Of a stretch of DNA of 64,000 nt, positions 54,398 through 64,000 are shown piece by piece. The notes beneath the pieces are model-generated. The model was not told the origin of the DNA, did not search any database, and was given only the letters and a program-made list of their open reading frames with translations. Position 1 is the first letter of the stretch, and every line of letters starts with the position of its first letter. The position numbers and the translations under genes are program-made. This DNA comes from Panonychus citri (lineage: Eukaryota; Arthropoda; Arachnida; Trombidiformes; Tetranychidae): the NCBI RefSeq assembly GCF_014898815.1, contig NW_026515428.1, positions 1,550,001 to 1,614,000 on the forward strand, in the 5' to 3' direction.

Positions 54398-57300
54398 AAG
54401 AAAAAGTTCTAATTCATTTTATTCATGATGATTTATCATCAAATTTAGACACATAATCGAAACCATTGAAAGAAATTGAAATTTCTATAAATTTAATTCT
54501 CCTCTCATCATTTTATATATAAGCACACAAAAGTACAGAATTCACTTGATTTCATGATGATGATGATGATGATATTTATCATCATGGTTACGATATCATA
54601 TTTGGGAGCAAAAAGTTATCATATCATTTTGATTGTTGATGTTGCATGAAAAAAAAAGTATCGATAAGATTTATTCATTTTCTTTCCTTCAGAGAATGAG
54701 AACTTGATTTTTTTCATCAATTATCTTCCATGTAGACTTGAGATTGAATTGTTATTAATACTTGACAATGATGGTGGTGAAAGATGTAGGGTTAGATTTT
54801 CTATCAATAGAAAATTGTGAAATGATATTAATTTCTATTTAAGATTGGTTCAACTTTTGGTTTCTTTTGGTGACATATTTAATACACTTTTCTCCTTTTT
54901 ATATGTATGTGTGTGTGTGTGTCCCTGTGTTTCTTTGTGGTTGTCAGATATTTCATTTCATTTGAATAACTTTCATTCTCAATGATTCAAGAATCCATGG
55001 TGACGATTGTTCAGCTTTAATGTCAACCGTTTGTAAGATTTGATTTCATTTGAACAGCTCATCCATTGAAAGATCACTCAGAGAATAGAATTCACAGAAA
55101 ATTCATCTTAAACATTTTCACCAAATTCGATTGGATCATCATCATCGTTATTATTATCAAGATAAAATTATCAATCATGATATTTCAATAAGATCAATTG
55201 GAAACAGGAAAAAATTTATCGCTCGTCAAGTAGCATGAAAAGTTTTTGCATCTCAATTGATTAACAATTGGTGAACACAATCAAAATCAGATTGACAAAT
55301 TGTCTAAGCAAATTGTTGGTCCAGTGAATATGTTACCATGTTTTTACAATTAACCCGAAACTTTTCCTGTCAATTATCTAGAGACTTGAAATAATCACTT
55401 AGTTACATCTAAATTCAACTGATTAATAGTTTACAATTAAATTATTCTGATCAGTGAATTCAAAATGAACATATTACTTGTAAAAATATCGACTGAAAGT
55501 TTAGTCAGCTGATTTGAGGATCAAACTCATTTGCTTAGTAATAAGAAGCAAATAAGATACAATATCATTATCGTATTGATGATTAACAGATTAATACCAT
55601 GAACAGATTTAAGGTTTAACTGATTAAATTGATCTTAACGGTAATTATTATGAAACATTGTATCATTATTATCCTATTAAAGATAATACATCAACCAAAC
55701 AATGTGATATGATTCAAGGATAAGTGAAAAATTAGATTACTATTTCAATGATTGTTAATCCTGTTGTTGAGTTTAACTTTGTGAAACTTTTATTTTCATA
55801 TAACTTTTTTTTTGCATGATAATCATCAGAATCGTTAAGAAGTTCAATGTTATTGAAAAAAATAAGTATTAAAAGTCAGGGTAATAAAGATGATATCAAA
55901 TATCATTAGATTCTCTATTCTATTTGTGAATTTAGTTTTCTTTTTATCTTTCTTTTATATTTTATTTCTTTGTCTGAGTCTACCCTTAGGGCATTTTCGT
56001 TTGAAACTTTCAATTGGCCTGGGAAATTTCAACGATAATATAATACAAGAGACTTTATTAGCATCATCGTTTCCTGATATACTTACATTAATTTACTATG
56101 CTAATGTTACCGGCAAACAAACAGTTTCAGTAAATTGACTTTTCTCTGGATCAGAATTATCATGAAAATAATTCAAGGAGGAAAAATGAAATGAGATATT
56201 TGAAATAATGAGAATTCAATATTCTTTTATCACTCATGTATATATATTAGATCAATTTTCCAGGGTGAAAATTGAACTCGACTGGATTAGTATGATACGA
56301 TAATGTGAGGATAATGAATAAATATATTAATTTATTCAGTTGGAATGGGTTAAGCTGATTATTTTTCCTCATCATGTCAGATAATCATGGTAAAGGTAAG
56401 AGATAAAAGTTGATTATCAACTTGATTTTACTAATATCTTTTGGCCAGATGAATAACTTTTCATGAATCATATCAAAACAATTCAGAATCATGCTAATGA
56501 TAAGCAATTGGATTAATTTGAAAAGGCAATTTAATATTATAACATTGATATCAAGTTGATTGGATTATTATATTTTATATATCATGATTGTCAAAGTAAA
56601 TTGGACCTTAAGATAGTTTTTGTATAAACTTTGACCATTTGCAAATGGTCAACGTTTATATCAATATTATATTAACTGTGAAAATCTTTGAGAATCCAAT
56701 GAATATTATCATGAGTCTATTTTTCTGTTGATTTCGTTTCAAAGAAAGTATATTATCCTTCCATGAGAGTCGATACAGTTTAATCTCATATATTGGATTT
56801 TGGAAATGATAACAGTTTTCAAACGATTTTGGTTGGATATAAAATCCAAGGTCAGTGTTTACTTTGTCTTCCTCTCTCTCCTATTACTTTGTTTTCATTG
56901 TACCGAATACTGGACAGTCTTCATAGACTCCTTAGATGATGATAATGATGATGAAGATAAAAAGGAGATAAAAAAACAAACATAATCAGAATCAATGAAC
57001 ATGAGAGTCTACATGTTATCGTTTTTGAAATAATACAGAAAATAAATACACAGAAAAGTTCAGAGGGTGGGAAGCGATTTATTAGAATATAGTGAAGAAG
57101 GCGGAAGATGAGTTAAAGAGAGATAGAGAGAGGGAGAGAGAGAGAAAACTAGAGAGTCAAGTGTGTTTTTTTTCGAATTTTTTTCTCTTTCACTCTCATG
57201 ATAAGTAATCGAGTCTAGTGAATAAAAAGATCATTGAGTTGGAGATAAAGATTATTCATCCTTTAAGGTGAACCTCTTAGCCAACAGATAAATGTAAAGA

Positions 57301-59368
57301 TTGAGGATGGATATTGGGTATTGGTTTAGAAAGAGAAGAAAAAAACAAACTTATTTATTGTCTCCCTTGGAACTTTTTTTCTCCATGTTATTCAATGTGA
57401 TTTGGGTTGGAAATTAAGTATCAGAATGAATAAGTAAACGCATCTTGAGATTCAAAAGAAATCTGAATTTACATCATAAAGATTAATTTTTCACCCCATA
57501 GGTTTTGTTAAAAATCTTAAGACTTGCTAGGAATCTGGGACCTCAAATACTACATTTATCTGAAAGGAATTTTTGATAATCCAAAGTACAATCAGAGTCT
57601 TTCACGGTGACAAATTAATTAGGTAAAATGTTCACACCAAGAATTTGATTCACATAAAAATCATGTTCTATCGAAACTTTAAACCTCAAAAAGTCAATAG
57701 CTATTAAGTTAATCAATTCTTTAAGACTGAATTGATCACTTGATCATGAAAAGACGTTTACATGAAAAGCAGGATGATTTGAGTCAATTGAAAGAAAAAT
57801 GAATTATATAACTTCATATCTTCGGAATTGGAATATTCATTGATAGTTTAATTTTAGTATCGAAAGGTGTTAAAGAAAACATTATCTTAGTTCAAACTGA
57901 CTATTCGAAAGACTTTTAAGTGATCCTGATTAAGTTGGCAGATGAAGATGGGTTGGTCAGTGTCTCTTAATGTTCATGTAAGTGTTAAGGAAAAGTTCAT
58001 CTTGATGATATCTATCCCAAAGATGATGAAGATAAACTTGAAATTGAAGGTGATGAAGATAAAAGGAAAACATTTGAAATGGAGATAATAAAATAATAAT
58101 GATGACAATGATGACAAAGAGAATGGAATAACAAAAACAAAGGAAATCGAAGATAATACAGTGAGAGAGAGAGAAATCAGAATTGTATTATTTTCTCTTT
58201 ATGGTTAATTTTTTCCTCTTTTAACATAAAATTTTCTCATCTCCATGTTATTCATAAACTAATCATGAATTCTTATTCCATGTGACACTTCAATTGTCAA
58301 ATAATCTCAATGAAACCCAAGTGCTAAGTATTCATAATCTAATTTTCACTCCCAGTCACTAACATAATATGTTACATTATAAGAAGAGCAATTTTTTACC
58401 TTCCCACTTTGCCTTTGATTCCCTTATGAGAATAACTATTTCTCATGACAAATAGAATGCGATTGATTATCATGATCATGGTGAAGAAAAATTTTCCCTT
58501 CTCTTTTCATGTAAAATAATCATTGATTCCTCATAACTCATTTCATGGATCAATTCATCTTTATTTCTCTCCCTCTTTCTCTTTCTCCCTCTCTTTATTT
58601 CTTCTTCTTGGCCTTCTTTCCATCATCATCATCATCAGAGTCCTCATCCTGATCATCATCTTATCGTTACAATGTTTTGTTTCATTTGTTTTCTCATATT
58701 CTTGATTGTTTGCTGTTATTTTTGTCAACCATCATCTTCATCTTCACTTGGTCATCTTTCTTGTCTCTTTCATCATCATCATCCTTTTCTCATGCTTCTC
58801 TTCCTTCCTGTCAATATCTTTTTCTTCTCGATGAAAATATCATCATCATCTTCATCCAGCTTAAGCTTGATCTTCATCATATTGAAAATGAACTCAAGAC
58901 GTTCAATCTTCAGCTTATCATATTCATCTTTCTTATCATCATTTTTATTATACTCTCCCCAATGTAATATTTTTATTACCATGATGATGATGATTATTAT
59001 TATTTTACCGAACCAGAAATAGTTGAAAAAATCGTAACCTCCAACACAGAAACTCGGACATTCAATCATCATGATATAATATTATTAGGTTATCATGCTG
59101 AGATAACAAATACAATATTATATTGTGAAAATGATTGACTTTTGTATTAACAAGATATTGACCAATACTCATTTGATTACTTGGTCAATGGAGACATTGA
59201 TCAACTAAACCGTAATCTTGATACTGAATTATTAATACATGTATGAAAGAAATCAAATCAGATTATAATTAGTCAACACTAACAAGATGACCAATAGACT
59301 TTGAGAATCATAACTGTAACTGAGATTTTCTGATCAGAACTTTTGAAAATGTAAGATTGACCACTTAC
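54398..59368. other. Non-coding
   Basis: AT-rich, with a short (TG)n run near 54906-54922 and dense ATC/GAT repeats at 58620-59010. A plus-strand 82-codon frame at 55890-56138 begins with a hydrophobic segment but has no known family. No exon was recognised. Confidence 0.55.
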
Positions 59369-60035
59369 CTAATGTAAATAATTTGGAGTATGTTGTAGTT
59401 GGACAATCAGTTGATGGCATTGATGATGACGATAACAATTTACCATTAATATTATCATGATTGTTGTTGATCATGTTATTATTATTGTGATGATGGTTAA
59501 TTGTTGATGTTGAATGATGAAGTTACTTCACATTTGTAATTTGCTTCATCACTTAATCCTAAATTTTTAATCCTTAGATAAGTAATCCCGGTAAGAGTAA
59601 TATTTGTATCGTCCATTGATATCCTTTCGGTTGACCAATAAATGAACCTGATACTTTGTGATGTCCACCACCAGTAAATGAATATGAATAAATATGTTCC
59701 CATTGTGATGAAACATTTTTAAACCAAGTGACCATTGAAATGGAACCACAACTTTTAATATTTACTTCACAAGGTAATGAAGCAATTTGATCACCAAATG
59801 TCGCGATTTCATGGACATGATTAGATATTGAAGATGATGAAGAAGACGATGATGATGGAAATATTGGAAATGATGATGGAGATGGAGATGGTGACGAGGA
59901 AAATGAAGAAAATGAAGATAAAGATGATTGAGATAATCCTTGAACATTTGGAACACAATAAGTTATCAATAGAAAGATAATTAAACAAGAACAAAGGAAA
60001 AGTAAATTAATCAATGAAGATAAATTCATTTTCAT
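59369..60035 (-). CDS. Candidate first exon: signal peptide plus V-type Ig, frame-broken
   Basis: An ATG at 60033-60035 opens a reading frame with a clear signal peptide (hydrophobic LLFLCSCLIIFLLITYC), a Ser/Pro-rich low-complexity stretch, then the first half of an Ig V domain (ASLPCEV, then VTWFKN). The second half (YLRIKNLGLSDEANYKCEV) is in a different frame, running to 59497. After that the first frame reopens into an Asn/His/Ser-rich tail that meets a strong donor, TTAG/GTAAGT, ending the exon at 59369. That donor is phase 1 and matches the phase of the acceptor at 19348. No GT-AG intron of the right length and phase joins the two Ig halves. The exon therefore carries two compensating frame breaks, from mutation or from assembly indels. 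It could be the true N-terminus of the Side-like gene, giving it one Ig more than usual, or the first exon of a related gene or pseudogene. Confidence 0.5.
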
Positions 60036-61164
60036 TCACTTTAATTATTTTTGATTTAATACATTAAATAGTTGATTAGTTGATTACAATCTTTAAGATT
60101 ATCAATTTTCTTTAGAAAACACAAACAAGCATGATAATAATTCCCATTGAATTGATTTCAATCCAATTGAAATGATTGACACACCGAAAAAAAATCAAAT
60201 TCACACAGAAACAATCCAATTTTGTTACTACTCAAAATTAATTAATTACGTTAATTGTTGCTTTAATTTCCCTTTTCCAATCATTGTTAAATAATCTTGT
60301 TGGTTGTTCACATTGAATTTTATTAGGGTAAGTGTATTAATCTGATGTTGACAATCAACTAAATTGCCGGTTAACTGTTAACTAGAATGAAACTTTTCTT
60401 TTTTCTATTTTATCGCAACAGAGCAAACTCATCAATTGGATTCATCTTCAAAGGTTATCATCATTTAACATTAGGTTTACATCTCCATCTATTGGACGAT
60501 TTATTATTGATAGACATCTTTGATTTCAGATAATATGTGATAACGTGAGGTATTACGATTGATTTCAGAAAGATAAAGAAGTTATAGTTAGAGTACCATA
60601 GTTGTTTAAATGTGAATTTAGATAAAACTACATTATTATTAATCAAAAATTATGAAATTGTGATAGAGAATTTTTTACGATCATATTTTAGATTTAATCC
60701 AATATCTGCTGAGAAAATCTTATTGTTACTTTACTTTCAATAATTTTTCATTCTTTGTCTTTCTTTCTATTTCTTTCTTGACCTTTCAACTAACAAAGAT
60801 AAAATCTTAATTTAACTTAATTACTCATAATCTTTACTTATATTTTTCATATGAAATAAAGTCAAACGTAGTTCCCTCAGCTTACATGCTAATCTACATT
60901 AGTTAAAACGATTTGATGTTTTGCTTATCTAGCAGAAATTTTCGATTCATGATTAAGAGCATTTGATTTTTATTGAAAAATTTCTTAGATATTTGGAGAA
61001 ATCCATTTATGTCTTGCAATTTTTCGCATATTCTGTGATTATCCAGATAATCTAGAGGCTTGTTTAAATAATAAGTTCATAGAAACTATCTGGTATGTTA
61101 AATATGCGATCCAAAACTCTTTAAAATGAATGTAAACACATTAATGGCACTTTCGGAATGTTAC
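60036..61164. other. Non-coding upstream of candidate first exon
   Basis: It lies between the start codon of the candidate first exon and the tRNA-like unit. It would contain promoter and 5' untranslated region if that exon is real. No clear TATA or initiator element can be named. Confidence 0.5.
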
Positions 61165-61313
61165 AAAAAAGTGCAGATGTAGCTATAGAAGCTACATCTG
61201 CTAGGTTAGGTTAGATTGGTCAGGCTAAATAAAGCACCTGTAGTGAGATTTGAACGCGTGACACGTTGCTCACTCAGTATATGTCCTCACCACCAGACTG
61301 TCTGGTGAGGACA
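61165..61313 (-). ncRNA. tRNA-like Pol III unit or SINE remnant (candidate)
   Basis: On the minus strand, a box-A-like word (TCTGGTGGTGAGGAC, 61283-61297) is followed after 26 nt by a box-B-like word (GCGTTCAAATCTCAC, 61243-61257; consensus GGTTCGAnTCC). Further on come a 12-bp perfect stem (GCAGATGTAGCT, arms 61173-61184 and 61190-61201) with a 5-nt loop and, right after, a T6 run (61165-61170) that could end Pol III transcription. The 5' edge is an imperfect palindrome around GTCTGGTGAGGAC. No proper cloverleaf with a 7-bp acceptor stem could be drawn, so this is not a functional tRNA. A SINE or a small Pol III RNA is the likeliest reading. Confidence 0.35.
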
Positions 61314-61723
61314 AATAAGTTAACCGAGAATTTTATCTAATTTTTATTGAACTTTATTGCCGCACCTTTTAAAGCTGACAAATTTCATCTTTCATTCTCA
61401 TTATTGGTACTAAGGTTGCACATTTAGAAGTATCAAATTTATCTTTTGTTTATTTTCATTACATTTATAATTAATCATTTTTTAATAAATTTTAGTAATC
61501 AAACCGTTCTTTCCAGATTTGGTGAACGTTAACTTTTCTGTTTGAAAAGTGGGTTGGTCGCAACATCAGAACTATTGTAAACCTTTCTACTAAAAATTAA
61601 GACTTAATTACTATCTCACAGCGCGAAATCGCAGCCTTCAAATTGTACAATATACAATAATGTAAAATACATCATTTTTGTCCAGATCAGTTTTCAAGGG
61701 TTTAAGGTGAACCTTGAAAATGC
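61314..61723. other. Non-coding between tRNA-like unit and pseudogene
   Basis: AT-rich, with no recognisable continuation of the AFG3L2 copy. The pseudogene's breakpoint is at about 61724. Confidence 0.55.
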
Positions 61724-63210
61724 AAACATTTCCAAAAATTCTGAACCATTAACCGAGATGCAAGGGACATTCGCTTCACCGGCAGTTGCTTTTGCTAGAA
61801 AGTTTTACCGGTAATTGGACCAGTAAGCAAAGCGCCTTTGGGAATCTTAGCACCAAGTTCGGTGTATTGTTGAGGATTACGAAGGAAGTTGACAAATTCC
61901 ATGATTTCAATCTTTGCTTCTTCACAACCAGCAACATTTCTGAACTTGACACCAATGTCCGTTGGATTAATCACTTTGGCCGTAGATTCTCCCATTCCAA
62001 AGATTCCACCACGACCTCCCATTCGTCCTTCCATCATGTTTCGAGATTTCGAGAAATAGTAGACATACTACCGATGATTATCATAGTAGGAAGGAAACTG
62101 AGAAAATCTCGACTGTTTTTTTTTGAATGAAAGGAGAAAAAGAAAGAAAGAGAAATTAACATTTTCTCAAATCCTAATAAAAATAAAATGAGATTATTGA
62201 ATTTCAGCACAAGAATCAACAAATTGTTACTTACACTTCCATTTCATTTCTATAAAAAACAGGAACACAATTTGCAGGTTCAATACTCATTTCGGCTTGG
62301 ATATTTTCCAGATTACGTTTAAAGGCATCGACACTTCCGATACTAAAAAGGCATCGGAATAAAATTTAACTCGAACCCATTTCTTGTTGACTACCTCTAA
62401 CTTTTCAACGGTTCATCAAGCCAAATGGGTGTTGACAAAATCTTTCCATGAGATCTCTTTGTATCTCAACTCATTGAGAACCAATAAACCCAAAAGAGCT
62501 GAAGCTCCATAGGCGATATAAGGTAAAGTCTTATTTGATCTTGATGATGAGCCTTTACCACCACCGAAACTAAAATCTCATTTCCAGGTATATTTATTTT
62601 GAGAATCCGAGGGTGATGAGGATAACTTCGCTCCTGATGAGAGCTAAAAAACAACAGAACTAGCTGGACTTGATTCTCCAGCAGCTTTTTTGGTTTGATT
62701 CTCGGTTGGTGTTTTCTTATCTGTAAAGAAAAACAAAATGGTTTCAATAAAGAACATTCACAACTCAATAAAATTAAAGTCCCATCAAAATCACTAGAAA
62801 ACAATTAAGACGCAAGCAAACAAAAAACTAAATGTCACCAACTCACTTGATTTACCAAAAAATTTCTCAAATCCTTCCGGTGGCTTATTACGAAATGACC
62901 TCCACTGGGCAATCAGTTTACCCAATCTTGATGATGATCTTAAATGATGATGATTAAGATAATGTGAGAATAAATTATTTTAAATCTACTAAGATAAAAA
63001 CATGAAAATTGAAATGAAAAAGAAAAATTAACAAATCAATCGACACAATGAAAAAACAAGCAATGAACAACAAGAAAAACATGAGAATCCAAACAAAAGA
63101 GACAAACCTGACATCGTCTTGGATTAAGTGGTAATAGATTTCTCATTAATAATCTTTCATAATTACTAACACCAAGATAGACCCATGATTGAATATTTCC
63201 ACTATCTAAT
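61724..63210 (-). pseudogene. AFG3L2: AFG3L2-like mitochondrial m-AAA protease pseudogene, truncated
   Basis: AFG3L2 is an inner-membrane AAA+ zinc metalloprotease that degrades mitochondrial proteins. Recognisable parts in order: a basic N-terminus (MRNLLPLNPRR, to a donor at 63107); PPEGFEKFFGKS (exon about 62847-62938); first membrane segment (YIAYGASALLGLLVLNEL); EISWKDFVN; VEKLEVVNKKWVRVK; FKRNLENIQAEM; an intron (about 62124-62234, GTAAGT...ACAG); second membrane segment (FLSFLPTMIIIGSM); then DVAGCEEAKIEIMEFVNF-type AAA start (NVAGCEEAKIEIMEFVNFLR) and KGALLTG. Damage: stops at 62644-62646, 62578-62580 and 62413-62418; frameshifts near 62345, 62038 and 61797; the Walker A motif is GPITGKT instead of GPPGTGKT; and similarity stops at EFLEMF (61724), so Walker B, the sensor region and the HExxH protease are missing. 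Retained introns mean it arose by DNA duplication, not retrocopying. Confidence 0.9.
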
Positions 63211-64000
63211 TGAGAAAAAGAAAGGCAATAGAATCCATGCCTAAAAAAGTAACCATCAAGTGTCAAAAATCAAAACAAAAACAAGAACGAGATAAACATG
63301 AAAGAAATAAACAAAATTAAACAAACCTTTTTTATCGAATCGTATTATTTATCCAATAAAAGTCGTTTGTTAACAAAGATACTATTAATTGTCAATTGAA
63401 AATTGTTAACTTTCAAATCACAAATCAAAAACCAAAAGCCAAAAACCACAAAGAATCCGATTAGGATTATCCTAAATCAAGTCAAACAAAAAACTTTTTG
63501 ACCTCAACTTATTTGCAATACCAATCGCTTAAGGGACTTTATGTTAAGTGAAACAAGTAAATAAGAAACTAATTAACTATTGTAGTGGTTTTGGAAGCCA
63601 TAACTTATTTTGATCTTAATGGTTTGTAAACGTTAAGTTAAAAATTGATTCACAGCAAACTATCAGTTTTTCATTAAGATTATTCATGTCAAGTTTATAT
63701 GCTCAATAAACTAATTACAATCGTTGTTCTATTCACTTTTCCTCTTAAACCAAATTACAAAACCATTTTACTGTTGGGTTAATTTTTACCGGAATTAGAA
63801 CTCATCAACTTTGATACCTAAATTTAGTTGGAAGTTATAAGAAATGAATTAGAAAAAGGAAAATACGTCAATAGATGTCTCTGTCTATTTTTGAATGAAT
63901 GTTTGAAAAGCTTTACAAATAATATTTGATCCCAGAGGTGAACAGGTATTTTTGCCTACCTTTATCTCATCTCGTTCTTTATTTTGTTTTAATTTGTGAC
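63211..64000. other. Non-coding upstream of the pseudogene
   Basis: AT-rich and no gene was recognised. It may contain the original 5' flank that was duplicated with the AFG3L2 copy. Confidence 0.5.

Larger units (their letters stand above)
7210..60035 (-). other. side: Sidestep-family Ig cell-surface gene (partial locus)
   Basis: This is the gene span on the minus strand. Seven confident exons (19013-19348, 16179-16289, 14947-15147, 8998-9294, 8528-8619, 8215-8413, 7210-7539) add up to 1566 nt, or 522 codons. All have GT donors and AG acceptors and their phases join without a break. The five Ig domains follow the Side pattern: a V-type domain with YRCRVDF, a second domain with GNPPPRLTWWKG, a third with CQSIGSRPPAKLNWYKEG, a fourth with GSDVYIEC, and a fifth with VCEVDANP and FQWTFN. 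Drosophila Side is a transmembrane ligand for Beat-Ia that guides motor axons. Which paralog this is cannot be decided. No fibronectin, membrane or cytoplasmic exon was found below 7210, so the gene probably continues past the window. A candidate first exon at 59369-60035 is uncertain. Confidence 0.85.

Noticed and set aside
55890..56138. Plus-strand 82-codon frame with an N-terminal hydrophobic segment
   Set aside because: It looks like a signal peptide but AT-rich DNA gives Phe/Leu/Ile runs readily; the rest matches nothing I know.
58523..59072. Several open frames on both strands
   Set aside because: The DNA is built of ATC/GAT and TTC/GAA repeats, which keep several frames open at once.
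59500..59700. A short intron joining the two halves of the Ig domain in the candidate first exon
   Set aside because: All GT-AG pairs in this stretch give the wrong length or phase.
61201..61216. TTAGGTTAG as interstitial telomere repeat
   Set aside because: Only about two units of the arthropod TTAGG repeat; too short to mean anything.
61235..61313. A functional tRNA gene
   Set aside because: Box A and box B are present but no 7-bp acceptor stem or proper T stem can be drawn.
1..64000. CRISPR arrays, bacterial operons or prophage
   Set aside because: The window is clearly eukaryotic, with spliced Ig exons, and no regularly spaced repeats were found.

Overview
The window looks like arthropod nuclear DNA. 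It is AT-rich, full of (GA)n and (ATC)n microsatellites, and coding sequence is sparse and split by long GT-AG introns. The species cannot be fixed from sequence alone. An acariform mite or another small arthropod is plausible, but that is inference.

The main gene lies on the minus strand. Seven exons between 19.35 and 7.21 kb encode five consecutive Ig domains in the order and with the signatures of the Sidestep (Side) family, the cell-surface ligands of Beat receptors in Drosophila axon guidance. Every splice junction is canonical and the phases join, giving 522 codons. The 3' part (fibronectin domain, membrane segment, tail) would lie beyond the low-coordinate edge or in exons I could not find. 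A candidate first exon with a start codon, signal peptide and another V-type Ig lies 40 kb upstream (59.37-60.04 kb). Its donor phase fits, but its reading frame is broken twice.

The introns hold most of the mobile DNA: (i) 17.12-18.71 kb, an apparently intact Tc1-type DD34E transposon with perfect terminal repeats and inner repeats (IR/DR layout); (ii) 25.9-29.4 kb, a decayed island with an APE-type (EEP) endonuclease on the minus strand, a second endonuclease N-terminus on the plus strand and a USP-type deubiquitinase-like pseudogene, with no reverse transcriptase found; (iii) 32.67-37.34 kb, a full-length Ty3/gypsy-type LTR retrotransposon with a 5-bp target duplication and near-identical LTRs but a frame-broken pol; (iv) 38.33-39.09 kb, a large fold-back inverted repeat; (v) 52.32-54.40 kb, a recent 1.03-kb tandem duplication.

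Upstream of the candidate first exon, 61.16-61.31 kb holds a small tRNA-like unit (A box, B box, hairpin, T6). At 61.72-63.2 kb lies an intron-containing but badly broken copy of the mitochondrial m-AAA protease gene AFG3L2, truncated inside the AAA domain. The rest is non-coding, simple-repeat-rich sequence.
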